A stretch of DNA of 64,000 nucleotides from the NCBI GenBank assembly GCA_009991425.1, contig JAACWH010000027.1, positions 1-64,000 on the forward strand, written 5' to 3'. The notes beneath the pieces were generated by a model. The model was not told the origin of the DNA, did no database searches, and was given only the letters and a program-made list of their open reading frames with translations. Position numbers and translations under genes: made by a program. Source of the DNA: Leptospira sp. GTDB lineage: Bacteria > Spirochaetota > Leptospiria > Leptospirales > Leptospiraceae. Positions 18,101 to 26,047 of this stretch are shown here, piece after piece; position 1 is the first letter of the stretch; each line of letters starts with the position of its first letter.

Positions 18101-21017
18101 GCTTATTTTCATAAGTAGTTCTTTGCCAATAGAATGGCAAGACACGAGAGCCTGTTTTTATATCAGATTTATGCCAATTAATAAAAGGCCAGATAACAGA
18201 AGTCTCTACGGTATTGTTCTCAAGTATCGCCTCCTTCAGAAAAAGAAATAATCCATAAGAATGCCTTTCTGCATCCTCAGAGTTCTGATATCCGTATATA
18301 GGAAAAATTACTCTATATTTCAAATCTGCTGAAGAATACCACACGAAAGGTAAAGGTAAGGGGCCAGCGTAAATATTTTCATCTAATTCCGTATCATAGG
18401 TAAACCAAGCAAGAGGAAGCAAGCGAATATGGCGTTTTGTATCTGCTGCCTCATAGCCAAATACTCCAAAAAGAATATTAACACCTATAAAATTAAATGA
18501 ATCTTCTCTTGTGAAAGATTTCTTATAGTTAACTTTAGGTGAATTAGATACAGAATTCTTATCAATTAACTTAAATTCTGAGGCATCAGATTTTTCTCCC
18601 GGAAGCAAATCCTTAATGAACTTATTGCTTGTTCGATTTGATATTCTAAAAGCATAGTATAACCATGATATGTCGGTATCAAGGTAGTAGTATTTCGACT
18701 TTTTCCCGCCATCCACAGAAAAGCTAGGTTGGAAAATTCCTTTAGATGTTTGGGAAGCTATTCCTAAAATATTTAAACTAAAATTATTAAACTTATCTTT
18801 TTCTTTTTCATCCCGAAAATCTGCATCAATATAAATTGGAAATACTAAAGAACCGTTAGAATTTTCTTTCTTCCATGAGTGGTAGAACGGGAAAAAAGTT
18901 TTAGATTGGTAATCATTCTTTTTATCTTCGTTGGAATAGTAATTCACTATCCATAGTTTTTCTTCTTCAGGAGACCAACTTGAATAAAAGAATGCTCCCC
19001 ATCTTTTTCCAGTATCTGAAGTTGATTCAGTTTTGCCAAATTGAAAGCTAAATGGAAACCAAACCGAATAGTTATCTTTTTTATAAAAGCGAAATGGGAA
19101 AATAGTATTCTGAATTAGATCATCATCCTTGTCTTTCGTCCAACTAACTAAACCTAGTAGATTAGAATAAGAATCACCTTTAGTATTCTGGTTATTGTAG
19201 AATAATGGAAAAATATAGAAGCCTTTTTCAGTATCTGTAGAACCTTGAATAATATTGGAGTTTTTTGAATCCCATGAATAATAAAAAGGGAAAACATTAG
19301 TTATATGATCGGATATTATTTTCCCTTCTTCATTATGTTCATAATATAGTAAGAAATATTTTTCTTGGACTTTTTCACTATTTCTAATATAGTAGAATGG
19401 CCCCCAAGTGACACTATCTTTAGATTTTGTTGTATCATCATTTCCAAAATAAAATGGAATTATATATCTATATGAATTTCTTTTATAAAAATAAAATGGC
19501 ATCAACCACATACGATCCAAATTATCATCTTTATCTAATACTTGATCGTAGACTATAAGTAGATTGGTATGAGAATCTAAAGACTTCTCTCTTTTGTTAT
19601 AGTAAAGAATGGGTAAAAGTGTCATTGATTCATTTAATGTATTATTAAAATGAAAATAGAAAGGGAAAAATGTTGTAACAGATTCTTCCTTTCTATTATC
19701 TTTCTTATAAGTTGTTAAGAAATTAATTAGATAAAAAGTAGAGTGCTTTTGCGAATAGCTTCTGTAGATTGGAGGAATAATTCCGAACCAAGAATTCGAA
19801 ATAATTTCATCTTCTTCTTTTACCTTATTATTATTTGAATTTTGAAAGAAGAAGGGCACTATATAATTGTAAGTATTTTTCTTGTAAAAGTAAAAAGGCA
19901 TTAACCATAAGCGGTCTAGTTTTTCATCTTTGTCTATTGCTTGGTCATAGACCATTAAAAGATTCATATGAGTTGAATTATCTTTATCCTGACTTTTTAA
20001 ATATAAGATAGGAAGCATTGTAAATGATTCATTCAAGGTATTGTCGGAGTGAAAATAAAATGGAAAGATCGTTGTGAAAGAATCTTTAGTTGATGTTAAA
20101 TTCTCGGTAGATTTGAAATAGTTAAGAAAATAAAATGTTGAATGTTCAGGTGAATAACTTCTATAGATCGGTGGAATAATTCCAAACCACTCATCTGTTT
20201 CCCCTGATTTAGATAACTTATTAAAGTAGATTGGAAATATATTAAGATATTGATCCTTCTTCCAATAAAAGAAGGGAAGAAACCAAAATCTATCAATCTT
20301 CTGTGTTGTTTTGTTTTCGTTAGAATCAAAGATCCATGCTATATTTTTATGAATAGTTTCTTTATCTTCAGAAGTATAGTACAAAGGTATAATTGGAAAC
20401 CATGAAATTGAATTTAAATTAGTTGAGCTCTTAGATGAATTGGAAACGTAAAAAGGGGATAAGGTGAAATTGGAAGATTCATTATTCTTAGAATCATTAA
20501 TCGTTTCATTATAGAATCCAGGTAGAATTAATTTAGAGGCTACATAAGAATTTAAATTTAAATTACTTTTATAGAATAATGGAAATATTCCTAGGTAATT
20601 TGAATTATTTTCATTATTATTCCCAGAATAGTAAAATGGAAAAAGAATTACATTTTCGTTTCCCTTTCTATCCACACTAGAATTGTAAAGTAGCAAATAA
20701 TTTGTTGATTTTCGAGAATCGACTTTACTTTCTATGCTGGAAAAAAAAGGAAAAATCTGATTTTTCTTGAACTTTGGATAGTTAGTAGTATTTGCGAACC
20801 AAAAGAAATGAAAGTGATTGTGTGTAGGATTGTCTCTAGGCCAATTCTCCCATTCTATAAAAAATCCATCTAAACGGTATTTTTTATCCTTCTCTGAACC
20901 GTATACCTTAACGCGCGTTTCTTCTAAGTCTCTGAAATCTTCTGCGTATAAATTAGAACTTAATAATATTATAAAAAATAATAATAAATTAATTTTGAAA
21001 AAATTTCTAAACTTCAA
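15159..21017 (-). CDS. Giant exported aromatic-repeat protein, unknown function
   Basis: 1952 residues. A Sec signal peptide (residues 1-25, cleavage after L-Y-A) is followed by repeats end to end. Each unit carries short strand-like motifs rich in Phe, Tyr, Trp and Pro (FPFYY, LFPIF, IIPPIYRSYS, NLLLIYDQ, WLFPFYSY) separated by polar Asn/Ser/Lys/Glu turns. I see no enzyme motif, no lipobox and no C-terminal anchor beyond a final FEF-type aromatic end that would suit outer-membrane beta-barrel insertion. A solenoid or many-stranded barrel/propeller on the cell surface is an inference. The ATG overlaps the stop of the 798-residue membrane protein gene by 4 bp, so the two are translated together. 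The frame is intact over 5.9 kb. Confidence 0.8.
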   Translation of the reverse strand: MKFRNFFKINLLLFFIILLSSNLYAEDFRDLEETRVKVYGSEKDKKYRLDGFFIEWENWPRDNPTHNHFHFFWFANTTNYPKFKKNQIFPFFSSIESKVDSRKSTNYLLLYNSSVDRKGNENVILFPFYYSGNNNENNSNYLGIFPLFYKSNLNLNSYVASKLILPGFYNETINDSKNNESSNFTLSPFYVSNSSKSSTNLNSISWFPIIPLYYTSEDKETIHKNIAWIFDSNENKTTQKIDRFWFLPFFYWKKDQYLNIFPIYFNKLSKSGETDEWFGIIPPIYRSYSPEHSTFYFLNYFKSTENLTSTKDSFTTIFPFYFHSDNTLNESFTMLPILYLKSQDKDNSTHMNLLMVYDQAIDKDEKLDRLWLMPFYFYKKNTYNYIVPFFFQNSNNNKVKEEDEIISNSWFGIIPPIYRSYSQKHSTFYLINFLTTYKKDNRKEESVTTFFPFYFHFNNTLNESMTLLPILYYNKREKSLDSHTNLLIVYDQVLDKDDNLDRMWLMPFYFYKRNSYRYIIPFYFGNDDTTKSKDSVTWGPFYYIRNSEKVQEKYFLLYYEHNEEGKIISDHITNVFPFYYSWDSKNSNIIQGSTDTEKGFYIFPLFYNNQNTKGDSYSNLLGLVSWTKDKDDDLIQNTIFPFRFYKKDNYSVWFPFSFQFGKTESTSDTGKRWGAFFYSSWSPEEEKLWIVNYYSNEDKKNDYQSKTFFPFYHSWKKENSNGSLVFPIYIDADFRDEKEKDKFNNFSLNILGIASQTSKGIFQPSFSVDGGKKSKYYYLDTDISWLYYAFRISNRTSNKFIKDLLPGEKSDASEFKLIDKNSVSNSPKVNYKKSFTREDSFNFIGVNILFGVFGYEAADTKRHIRLLPLAWFTYDTELDENIYAGPLPLPFVWYSSADLKYRVIFPIYGYQNSEDAERHSYGLFLFLKEAILENNTVETSVIWPFINWHKSDIKTGSRVLPFYWQRTTYENKQTSDSILIPVGLTYINKTSNDQNISKDTWISPFLFRTDQFFEDGKIERIYSPLALFYWSETQTSKKEDLLFISPVFFKYQNYLKSKKIPEITNFWMIPIVGFESKTKENYWLNYFLLYNKSKSPNEESLLVFPFYNENNMYDKGELINQSHFYFPLFPIVTNHKLISNKNKVDEFNIISPFLFSTSISTNEDLIYSEKLYPIPLFYSEYDKKSNSNFMSLLLLFQYESNSKETTYRFFPLIQFSSSEEKPDQLTDNKNWFLPFFWKANKKILNKDKKIVEENSFVSLPYTSFSSEEEDIKILPLLFYYSNTSPKESFQSLFLLANHTNNSEKEIYNFFPLFHYSSSKPIDSNLIQKDNTSTSDSITKPKDNSYRKSNLYYTNRFFPFYSYNTIKNSEDKFLRSEFTSIFYTSTSIYSTRDGLISSKFWIPFLLYSNETTTTSSNWTWLFLIQSEGTQSESSFDIFPIFHTSKESNKFGSHSKNWLFPLYYFNTKVDENNKDTDSVTVLPFLFYYSSSDYEEEYQNWLLLYNHKENTNSISYNFFPLYHYYSTKPDTKYIQEYENWLFPFYSYENRKTPEGKNISSDFLSIFYASSSNYSDKGVLISSMFWIPIALYSNETTPTSSEWSWLFFIQSKSTANKDTFNLYPIFHASSSTESDATKKISDRSKNWLFPVYYYSSYLLSKEENDYETTYFFPIIPIIYREASNSSSHTNLFYLFDRKVEENSLKRFFLFPFYYSNDDPINEKSTSYYHLFPIYFSGIDNNEYTAFITGLYINSNTYNSYKTLLFLIEQESRHDSKENEFNMLLRSIHFESSPTITNFKLLYGIGELDLKPKYTQMNLAWLNYEKTENTSYLNLLPLYFNNESKYNTTDWITPLLFYSNTTDKKKLQHSTLGLIYYNSENFETKESLQNILLGIIYYKTVKPKERGYIGRGSLWGALWEYNTEEETNYSKFSILKILYSRREDGDGVRHRILLFEF
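16070..16970 (-). repeat. Two copies of a ~187-codon unit in the giant protein
   Basis: The copies begin near 16970 and 16410 (minus strand). Shared order: FPFYSY, a S-F-SIFY segment, GLISS-FWIP, LYSNETT, SS-W-WLF-IQS, a F-IFH segment and KNWLFP-YY. The copies are about 560 bp apart. This second unit type differs from the one at 19440-20200, so the protein is a mosaic of at least two repeat classes. Confidence 0.65.
19440..20200 (-). repeat. Two tandem copies of a ~132-codon unit in the giant protein
   Basis: Copy 1 runs roughly 20200-19800 and copy 2 roughly 19800-19440 (minus strand). Both encode, in order, WFGIIPPIYRSYS, a HSTFY segment, a TT-F-FPFYFH segment, a LNES-LLPILY segment, NLL-VYDQ and a closing MPFYFYK. 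The nucleotide sequence is also similar, pointing to a recent internal duplication. Boundaries are approximate. Confidence 0.7.
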
Positions 21018-23410
21018 AGTTTTTTCTTGGGAAGATACTTGAAATATTCCATTTCAATGGTATTAATTAAGAAAGTATAATATTTTACTAATTTTTTATC
21101 AAATTTCTTCTTATTCATCTCTTCTCTATATGCATCAGCTAGTTGCTCACGAAATAAAGGTGATTTCAAATCATGCTTTAAAACGTACAGAGTGTTCGGC
21201 ATAGTTTTAATAGCAACTTCATCTGGAAAATTAATAATCGCACTAGATTGAACCAAGGCATATTCAACAGTAGAAGCAACTTTACTATCGTCTTTCTCTT
21301 TATTCATGTTCAAATTTCTTCTACGAATATCCTTTAAAGAACCATTTATTTTTTTCCTCATAGATTTTATATCCATGACTTTTTCTGTAATTTTATTGAA
21401 CTTTTTCGGAAAAACCAAACCATCTGCTGCTCGGAGAATATCTAAAATTTTAGATTCTTTCTTTTCACTTGCTTCGTTTACCATAATATCATTTTTTGAA
21501 GAAGAGCTGCCTTTGGATGAAGAACCACCGCCAAAGAATCCTCCACTAGAAGCCTTGTTAGTTGGGATATCAATCATTCCAAAATTTCCTACTCCAGAAG
21601 AATGATGCTCTGATCCATGAGCACCGAATTTTCCAGAGGCTAAAACTTCTGCTCTCAATTCATCTCTACTTTTCTCTCTAAAGAAAAATGCAGCCATAAC
21701 ACCAATTATAGTGGAAAAAGGAACACCAAAAACTACTGGCACTAAGCTCTTTAAATAATAGGATGCAGTTACAAAGATTAGTATGGATGCTGTAAAGCTC
21801 AGCAAGCCCGCTGGAATGTTCATTTTCTTTTGAAATTCTTGGTTTCTAATTTTTTCTTGGTGATTGCGATCCATCTCTCGCATATCGGAACTTAATTTTA
21901 CAATTATTTCTGGTCTTAGCTTGCTATTTAATTCTGGGTGCTTGGGGTTTGATAATTTATCATTAATTATTTTAGCAATATCTAATTGTCTTTTATATTC
22001 AGGACTATCCTTAGAATGAGCAGTCAATTTATGTAATACGGATGCCATGTAGCCATGATCAACAATATAAAAAATAGAACCTCCATCTTCTTTTTTGTAT
22101 TCGTGGTATGAGAATTTTTCAGTTACATCATTTTTTAATCTTAATGCAAGGTCATCGATGCGTTTCTCATCCTTGATGCCCATTTTGATAATTTCTTCCT
22201 GAAAATTCATCCGCATCAATACTTGGTTATTTTTAGTATACTCAGGAATTCTATCCATAACCTGTTTTCGAATTTTTACGTAGACTGATTCATCTTTTCT
22301 ATCAAAAATTTGTTCTTTTTCAATTAGTAATTTCTTAAGAATTTTAATCGAGAGGTCGGTTGTTTCTTTAACTCGCTTTCCGAAATTGGAAGTAGCTTTC
22401 TCAAAAGGAAAAGATTCAATCAATTCTATCATCGCCTTAGCTTTGTCAGAATTTTGTCTTCTTCCAGGCACAGCTGCTACAACATGGGTAGCATGAAACT
22501 CATTCAATCTCTCTATGAATGATTCGTACTTTATTTCGGTCGCCAGTTTTCTTAATTGCACTTCTATAAATTTTTCTAGACCATCCACTTGAGATCTATA
22601 TTGGTTGATGATTTCAGGTTGTCTTTTGAATGAGCCATCTTCGTTTAATTCTAATTCATCTACAATGATGTGATAATCAGGTAAAATTTGAATTACGGAT
22701 TTTTGTTCTTTGGCATAATGAATCACATCTTCGGTAAATTCTGGAATAGGAACAGGAGGAACAGGTGCAAAACCTTTTTTCACAAGATTGGTAATTTCGG
22801 AATCAAGAGATGCAAGTTTAGGAAAAAGCCAGGACTCTTCATTCTTTGTTTTAGCAAAGAGGTATGCGCCAGGTGTATCTTCATCTACTATTCGAATTTT
22901 CTTAGCACGATGAGAAAGTATCATGTCAATTAATTCTTGTGAGGCTCTCAGGCAGGCCTGTCTATATGGTATAGCATCAGTTTTTGATTCTACCTGAGGC
23001 GAAATAAGAGCTATCTTAGATGTAATTTTATTGCCGTTGCGAACTAGGAATGGATAAATATACGCAACTCTATTTTGCCCGCGTTTCTCAAAGTCAGTGA
23101 TTTGCTTAAGAGCTAAATGAATGGCAGGTTCTGTTTTATTTTGTACAGAAAGATTGTTAAATTTATTTAAGGCTTCGGGAACCTTATCTAGTGTCAGAAG
23201 ATATGATGGATGAACCTCTTTAGATCCGTGGGATTTTACTCTTTTGTGCCAATCTTTCAACTCATCCATAATCGCGCGAGCTGTAGGATTTAGAGAGCCT
23301 AAACTATCAGGAGAAAAAATATAGACAGAACCTTGATTAAGAGCATTTGAACTTTCTTCAAAGGTTTCTCGAAAAAAATCTTCTTCTTTAATATCTGTTG
23401 GATCTGCCAT
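21014..23410 (-). CDS. Large membrane protein of unknown function, coupled to the giant repeat protein
   Basis: 798 residues. No signal peptide. A charged, largely helical N-terminal region (1-520) precedes one hydrophobic hairpin (about 532-572, two helices), then a Gly/Ser-rich low-complexity stretch (about 610-640, GGFFGGGSSSKGSSSSK) and a basic C-terminal domain. I do not recognise any catalytic motif or family. The topology suggests large cytoplasmic domains on both sides of a membrane hairpin. Its stop overlaps the start of the 1952-residue exported protein by 4 bp; the pair may act together, for example in export or placement of the repeat protein. avtA ends 4 bp upstream, so all three may share a transcript. 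Confidence 0.7.
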   Translation of the reverse strand: MADPTDIKEEDFFRETFEESSNALNQGSVYIFSPDSLGSLNPTARAIMDELKDWHKRVKSHGSKEVHPSYLLTLDKVPEALNKFNNLSVQNKTEPAIHLALKQITDFEKRGQNRVAYIYPFLVRNGNKITSKIALISPQVESKTDAIPYRQACLRASQELIDMILSHRAKKIRIVDEDTPGAYLFAKTKNEESWLFPKLASLDSEITNLVKKGFAPVPPVPIPEFTEDVIHYAKEQKSVIQILPDYHIIVDELELNEDGSFKRQPEIINQYRSQVDGLEKFIEVQLRKLATEIKYESFIERLNEFHATHVVAAVPGRRQNSDKAKAMIELIESFPFEKATSNFGKRVKETTDLSIKILKKLLIEKEQIFDRKDESVYVKIRKQVMDRIPEYTKNNQVLMRMNFQEEIIKMGIKDEKRIDDLALRLKNDVTEKFSYHEYKKEDGGSIFYIVDHGYMASVLHKLTAHSKDSPEYKRQLDIAKIINDKLSNPKHPELNSKLRPEIIVKLSSDMREMDRNHQEKIRNQEFQKKMNIPAGLLSFTASILIFVTASYYLKSLVPVVFGVPFSTIIGVMAAFFFREKSRDELRAEVLASGKFGAHGSEHHSSGVGNFGMIDIPTNKASSGGFFGGGSSSKGSSSSKNDIMVNEASEKKESKILDILRAADGLVFPKKFNKITEKVMDIKSMRKKINGSLKDIRRRNLNMNKEKDDSKVASTVEYALVQSSAIINFPDEVAIKTMPNTLYVLKHDLKSPLFREQLADAYREEMNKKKFDKKLVKYYTFLINTIEMEYFKYLPKKKL

Positions 23411-23414
23411 AGTT

Positions 23415-24686
23415 CTAGAGGTTAAGCTCTTCAGCTAAAATTTTGATTCCTCTGATAACTTCTTCATTGTTCCTTGAATATGTCAATCGAATGCATTGTT
23501 TCCTATGGGAAAAATCTTCCTCAAGTCCAGGAAAAAAGTTTTCCCCAGAAATAACAAAGACACCTCTTGCTTTCAGTTTCTCATAAATCTGTCTGGAAGT
23601 ATAACGATGATTTGGGAAATACAACCAAAGAAACAAGGCTCCTAAGCTTTCATGAATACTATAATCTATCTTAGATCCTAAATGTTTGTCTATTTGCTGC
23701 AAAGCAAACTGGGATTTCTGAAAATAAAATGGTTTAATGATATCATTACTGAATTCAGAGATTAGATCATTTTCCAGCCAATCTTCCACAAAAAGACTTC
23801 CAACATTACCAGGAGCAAGATTTAATATAGAGGACATTTCGGAAATTCGAGTGGCTATTTCTTCTTCTGCTACAATAATCCCAGTTCTAAGTCCAGGAAG
23901 ACCTAATTTAGATAGACTCAGAACTTGAATCATTCCTGGTTCCCAATCTAATTTAGAATGATCAAAGGTAATATTTGGAAAGGGATAACCGTAAGCATTG
24001 TCCACTATTAATGGAACATTGAATTTGCGAGAAATGGAAAGTAGACGATTCATGTGCTCCGAAGGGATAAGATTGCCACTCGGATTGGTAGGTCGAGAAA
24101 GGCAGATTGCACCGATTGATTCCTTTTTCAGACAGGCTTCCAGCTTCGCAAAATCTATTTCATAAACAAATCTATTCTTACTAGTTGTCCGCACTATAGG
24201 AAGAAGTGATTTAAAGATTCCTTCTTGGATTCCTTGGTCTGTATAACCAATATATTCTGGCACAAGTGGTAAGAGTATTTTTTGAAATTTACCTTCTTTT
24301 GCTATAGAACCAGCAAATGAATTGAGCAGCATAAAAAATGCAGACTGACTTCCTTGAGTGATTGCAAGATTAGATGCCTTTAATGGATAGGAGAGATGTT
24401 TCGAAAGATAATTTGCAAGTCTTTCTCTAAATTCTAAAAAACCCTGGGGCGAGGAATAATCTCCTAATGTTCTATTGAGTGTTTCTTTTTGAGCTGAAAG
24501 AAATTTCCATCGGTCTTGGAAAATTTTTTCCATAGCAGGTATATGAGCGGGATTTCCTCCACCTAGCATTGATATTTCGAGATTCATTCTCCGAGCCTGT
24601 TCCAAGCCAGCACCAAGATCGTGCATCAATTCACCGATTCCCGATCCTTGTGTGAGTTTGTTATTAAAGTCCGAAAAGGTATACAT
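23415..24686 (-). CDS. avtA: Valine-pyruvate aminotransferase (AvtA-like)
   Basis: 423 residues from the ATG at 24686; a TTG 21 codons upstream keeps the frame open, but MYTFSDFNNKLTQGSGIGELM matches the start of known AvtA. Fold-type I PLP enzyme: LGGGNPAHIP, TQGSQSAFF, RPTNPSGN, DNAYGYPFP and SLSKLGLPGLRTG, whose Lys binds PLP. The reaction swaps the amino group between valine and pyruvate (alanine and 2-oxoisovalerate). Four bp separate its stop from the start of the 798-residue protein. Confidence 0.85.
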   Translation of the reverse strand: MYTFSDFNNKLTQGSGIGELMHDLGAGLEQARRMNLEISMLGGGNPAHIPAMEKIFQDRWKFLSAQKETLNRTLGDYSSPQGFLEFRERLANYLSKHLSYPLKASNLAITQGSQSAFFMLLNSFAGSIAKEGKFQKILLPLVPEYIGYTDQGIQEGIFKSLLPIVRTTSKNRFVYEIDFAKLEACLKKESIGAICLSRPTNPSGNLIPSEHMNRLLSISRKFNVPLIVDNAYGYPFPNITFDHSKLDWEPGMIQVLSLSKLGLPGLRTGIIVAEEEIATRISEMSSILNLAPGNVGSLFVEDWLENDLISEFSNDIIKPFYFQKSQFALQQIDKHLGSKIDYSIHESLGALFLWLYFPNHRYTSRQIYEKLKARGVFVISGENFFPGLEEDFSHRKQCIRLTYSRNNEEVIRGIKILAEELNL

Positions 24687-24903
24687 GAGGGTAAAAGTTC
24701 CCAGCCACTGAAATGTGAGATAGCTAGAGTTTGAATCCAAGATTTTCAAGGCTTGCCTATTGCGAAATGAAAAATTAAGGCTAACAAATCAATAGAAATC
24801 GACATAGATTATGATTTTAAAGAAAATCCTTCCCTTTTTTCCAGTTTGGGTAAGAAAAACCTTGTACTTTTGAGGGCTAGAAATAGGCTTGGAATTAAAA
24901 AAT

Positions 24904-24941
24904 CCCCTAGAGATTATGTCTCTTCATTATAGGGGGGAAGG
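24904..24941 (+). promoter_or_regulatory. Hairpin covering the ribosome binding site of the DegT/ATP-grasp/photolyase operon
   Basis: CCCCT (24904-24908) can pair with AGGGG (24931-24935) and, inside it, AGAGA (24909-24913) with TCTCT (24919-24923) around the loop TTATG. The right arm is part of the purine-rich Shine-Dalgarno AGGGGGGAAGG (24931-24941), 8 bp before the ATG at 24950. Folding would hide part of the ribosome site, so translation could be temperature- or ligand-controlled. A second ATG at 24942 opens an 8-codon frame that overlaps the true start. Confidence 0.45.
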
Positions 24942-24949
24942 ATGTTGGA

Positions 24950-26047
24950 ATGGCTGCGGATTTACTAGAGAGAACTCAGAAAAAAAATATCGCAATAGAA
25001 TATTTGAAACCTACTTTATCTAAGGAGGATATCAAAGGCGTTTTAGAATGCCTTGTCGACGATAATCTCTCAACGGGTATAATGGTTGAAAAATTCGAGA
25101 AACTTTTTTCTACAACCTTCCGCTTCAAGCATACTCTCAGTATGAACAGTCTTACATCCGCCTATCATATCGCATTACAGACTCTAGATATTGGAAAAGA
25201 AGATAAGGTTTTATTATCATCACTAGCTCCTATTCAAGCTTTAGATGCAATCTTTCTTCTTAAGGCGACTCCTATCATTGTTGATGTTGCCAAGAATTCC
25301 TTTCACATGGATAAGGAAAAATTCCAATCCGCTATCCAAGAATTCAATCCTAAACTTGTGATCTTAGATCATACTTTTGGCTGTATTATTGATGCAAATG
25401 AGTATTCAATGCCTGAAGGAACAACTTGCATTGAGGACTTCTCTGAAGTGATTGGAGCTACAAGTGAGCGAGTATCAGTTGGGAAGCAAGGGACAATTTC
25501 CATTTGCTCTCTTCAGGTTGAAAGTATCATTACTACTGGCAACGGAGCTATGATCGTTACCAATGATTCTGTCCTAAACCAAAAGCTTCGTTCTATGGTT
25601 TCAGGAAGGTCAAAGGTCAGCATTGTAGAACAAGCAAAATACGATTATAATCTTATAGATTACCAAGCTGCCTTAGGAATAGAACAGCTATCTAAGATTG
25701 GAGTTCTGCTTGATCGAAAGAAAAAAATTGCACAATCCTATCTACAAGCTGTAAGTTCTTCAAGAATTGAAACTTACTTCTCTCATCCTATAGAAGATAC
25801 CTTCAATCGTTTTCCTATTGTTGTTTCTTCAGGTAGCTATGATGAAACAAAAAGATATTTTGAATCCATACATATTGGTACACATCGTATCATTGAAGAA
25901 CCACTTCATTCTTTATTAGAACTAAATAAATCTGAATTTCCTAATGCGGAAAGATTATACCAAAAGGGTCATTGCATTCCTGTATATCCTAATTTAACTA
26001 AGGATAATGTACAAAGGATAGCAACAGCCATTCGAAGAATTTACTGA
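24950..26047 (+). CDS. DegT/DnrJ/EryC1-fold protein lacking the PLP lysine
   Basis: 365 residues. The overall pattern is of the DegT sugar-aminotransferase family: a Met-Asn-Ser/Thr start to the substrate loop, VKPKLVILDHTFG-like strand, IEDFSEVIGA (in place of EDAAQAxGA) and SICSLQV-ESIITTGNGAMIVTND. In true aminotransferases the last motif reads SFHxxKxxTxGEGG, with Lys forming the PLP Schiff base; here the lysine position is Ser (with Glu just before it) and the second Gly is Ala. The Asp that holds the PLP ring is kept. The protein may therefore be a lysine-less dehydratase-like enzyme or a binding protein rather than an aminotransferase. First gene of a three-gene operon; strong purine-rich Shine-Dalgarno. 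Confidence 0.78.
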   Translation: MAADLLERTQKKNIAIEYLKPTLSKEDIKGVLECLVDDNLSTGIMVEKFEKLFSTTFRFKHTLSMNSLTSAYHIALQTLDIGKEDKVLLSSLAPIQALDAIFLLKATPIIVDVAKNSFHMDKEKFQSAIQEFNPKLVILDHTFGCIIDANEYSMPEGTTCIEDFSEVIGATSERVSVGKQGTISICSLQVESIITTGNGAMIVTNDSVLNQKLRSMVSGRSKVSIVEQAKYDYNLIDYQAALGIEQLSKIGVLLDRKKKIAQSYLQAVSSSRIETYFSHPIEDTFNRFPIVVSSGSYDETKRYFESIHIGTHRIIEEPLHSLLELNKSEFPNAERLYQKGHCIPVYPNLTKDNVQRIATAIRRIY

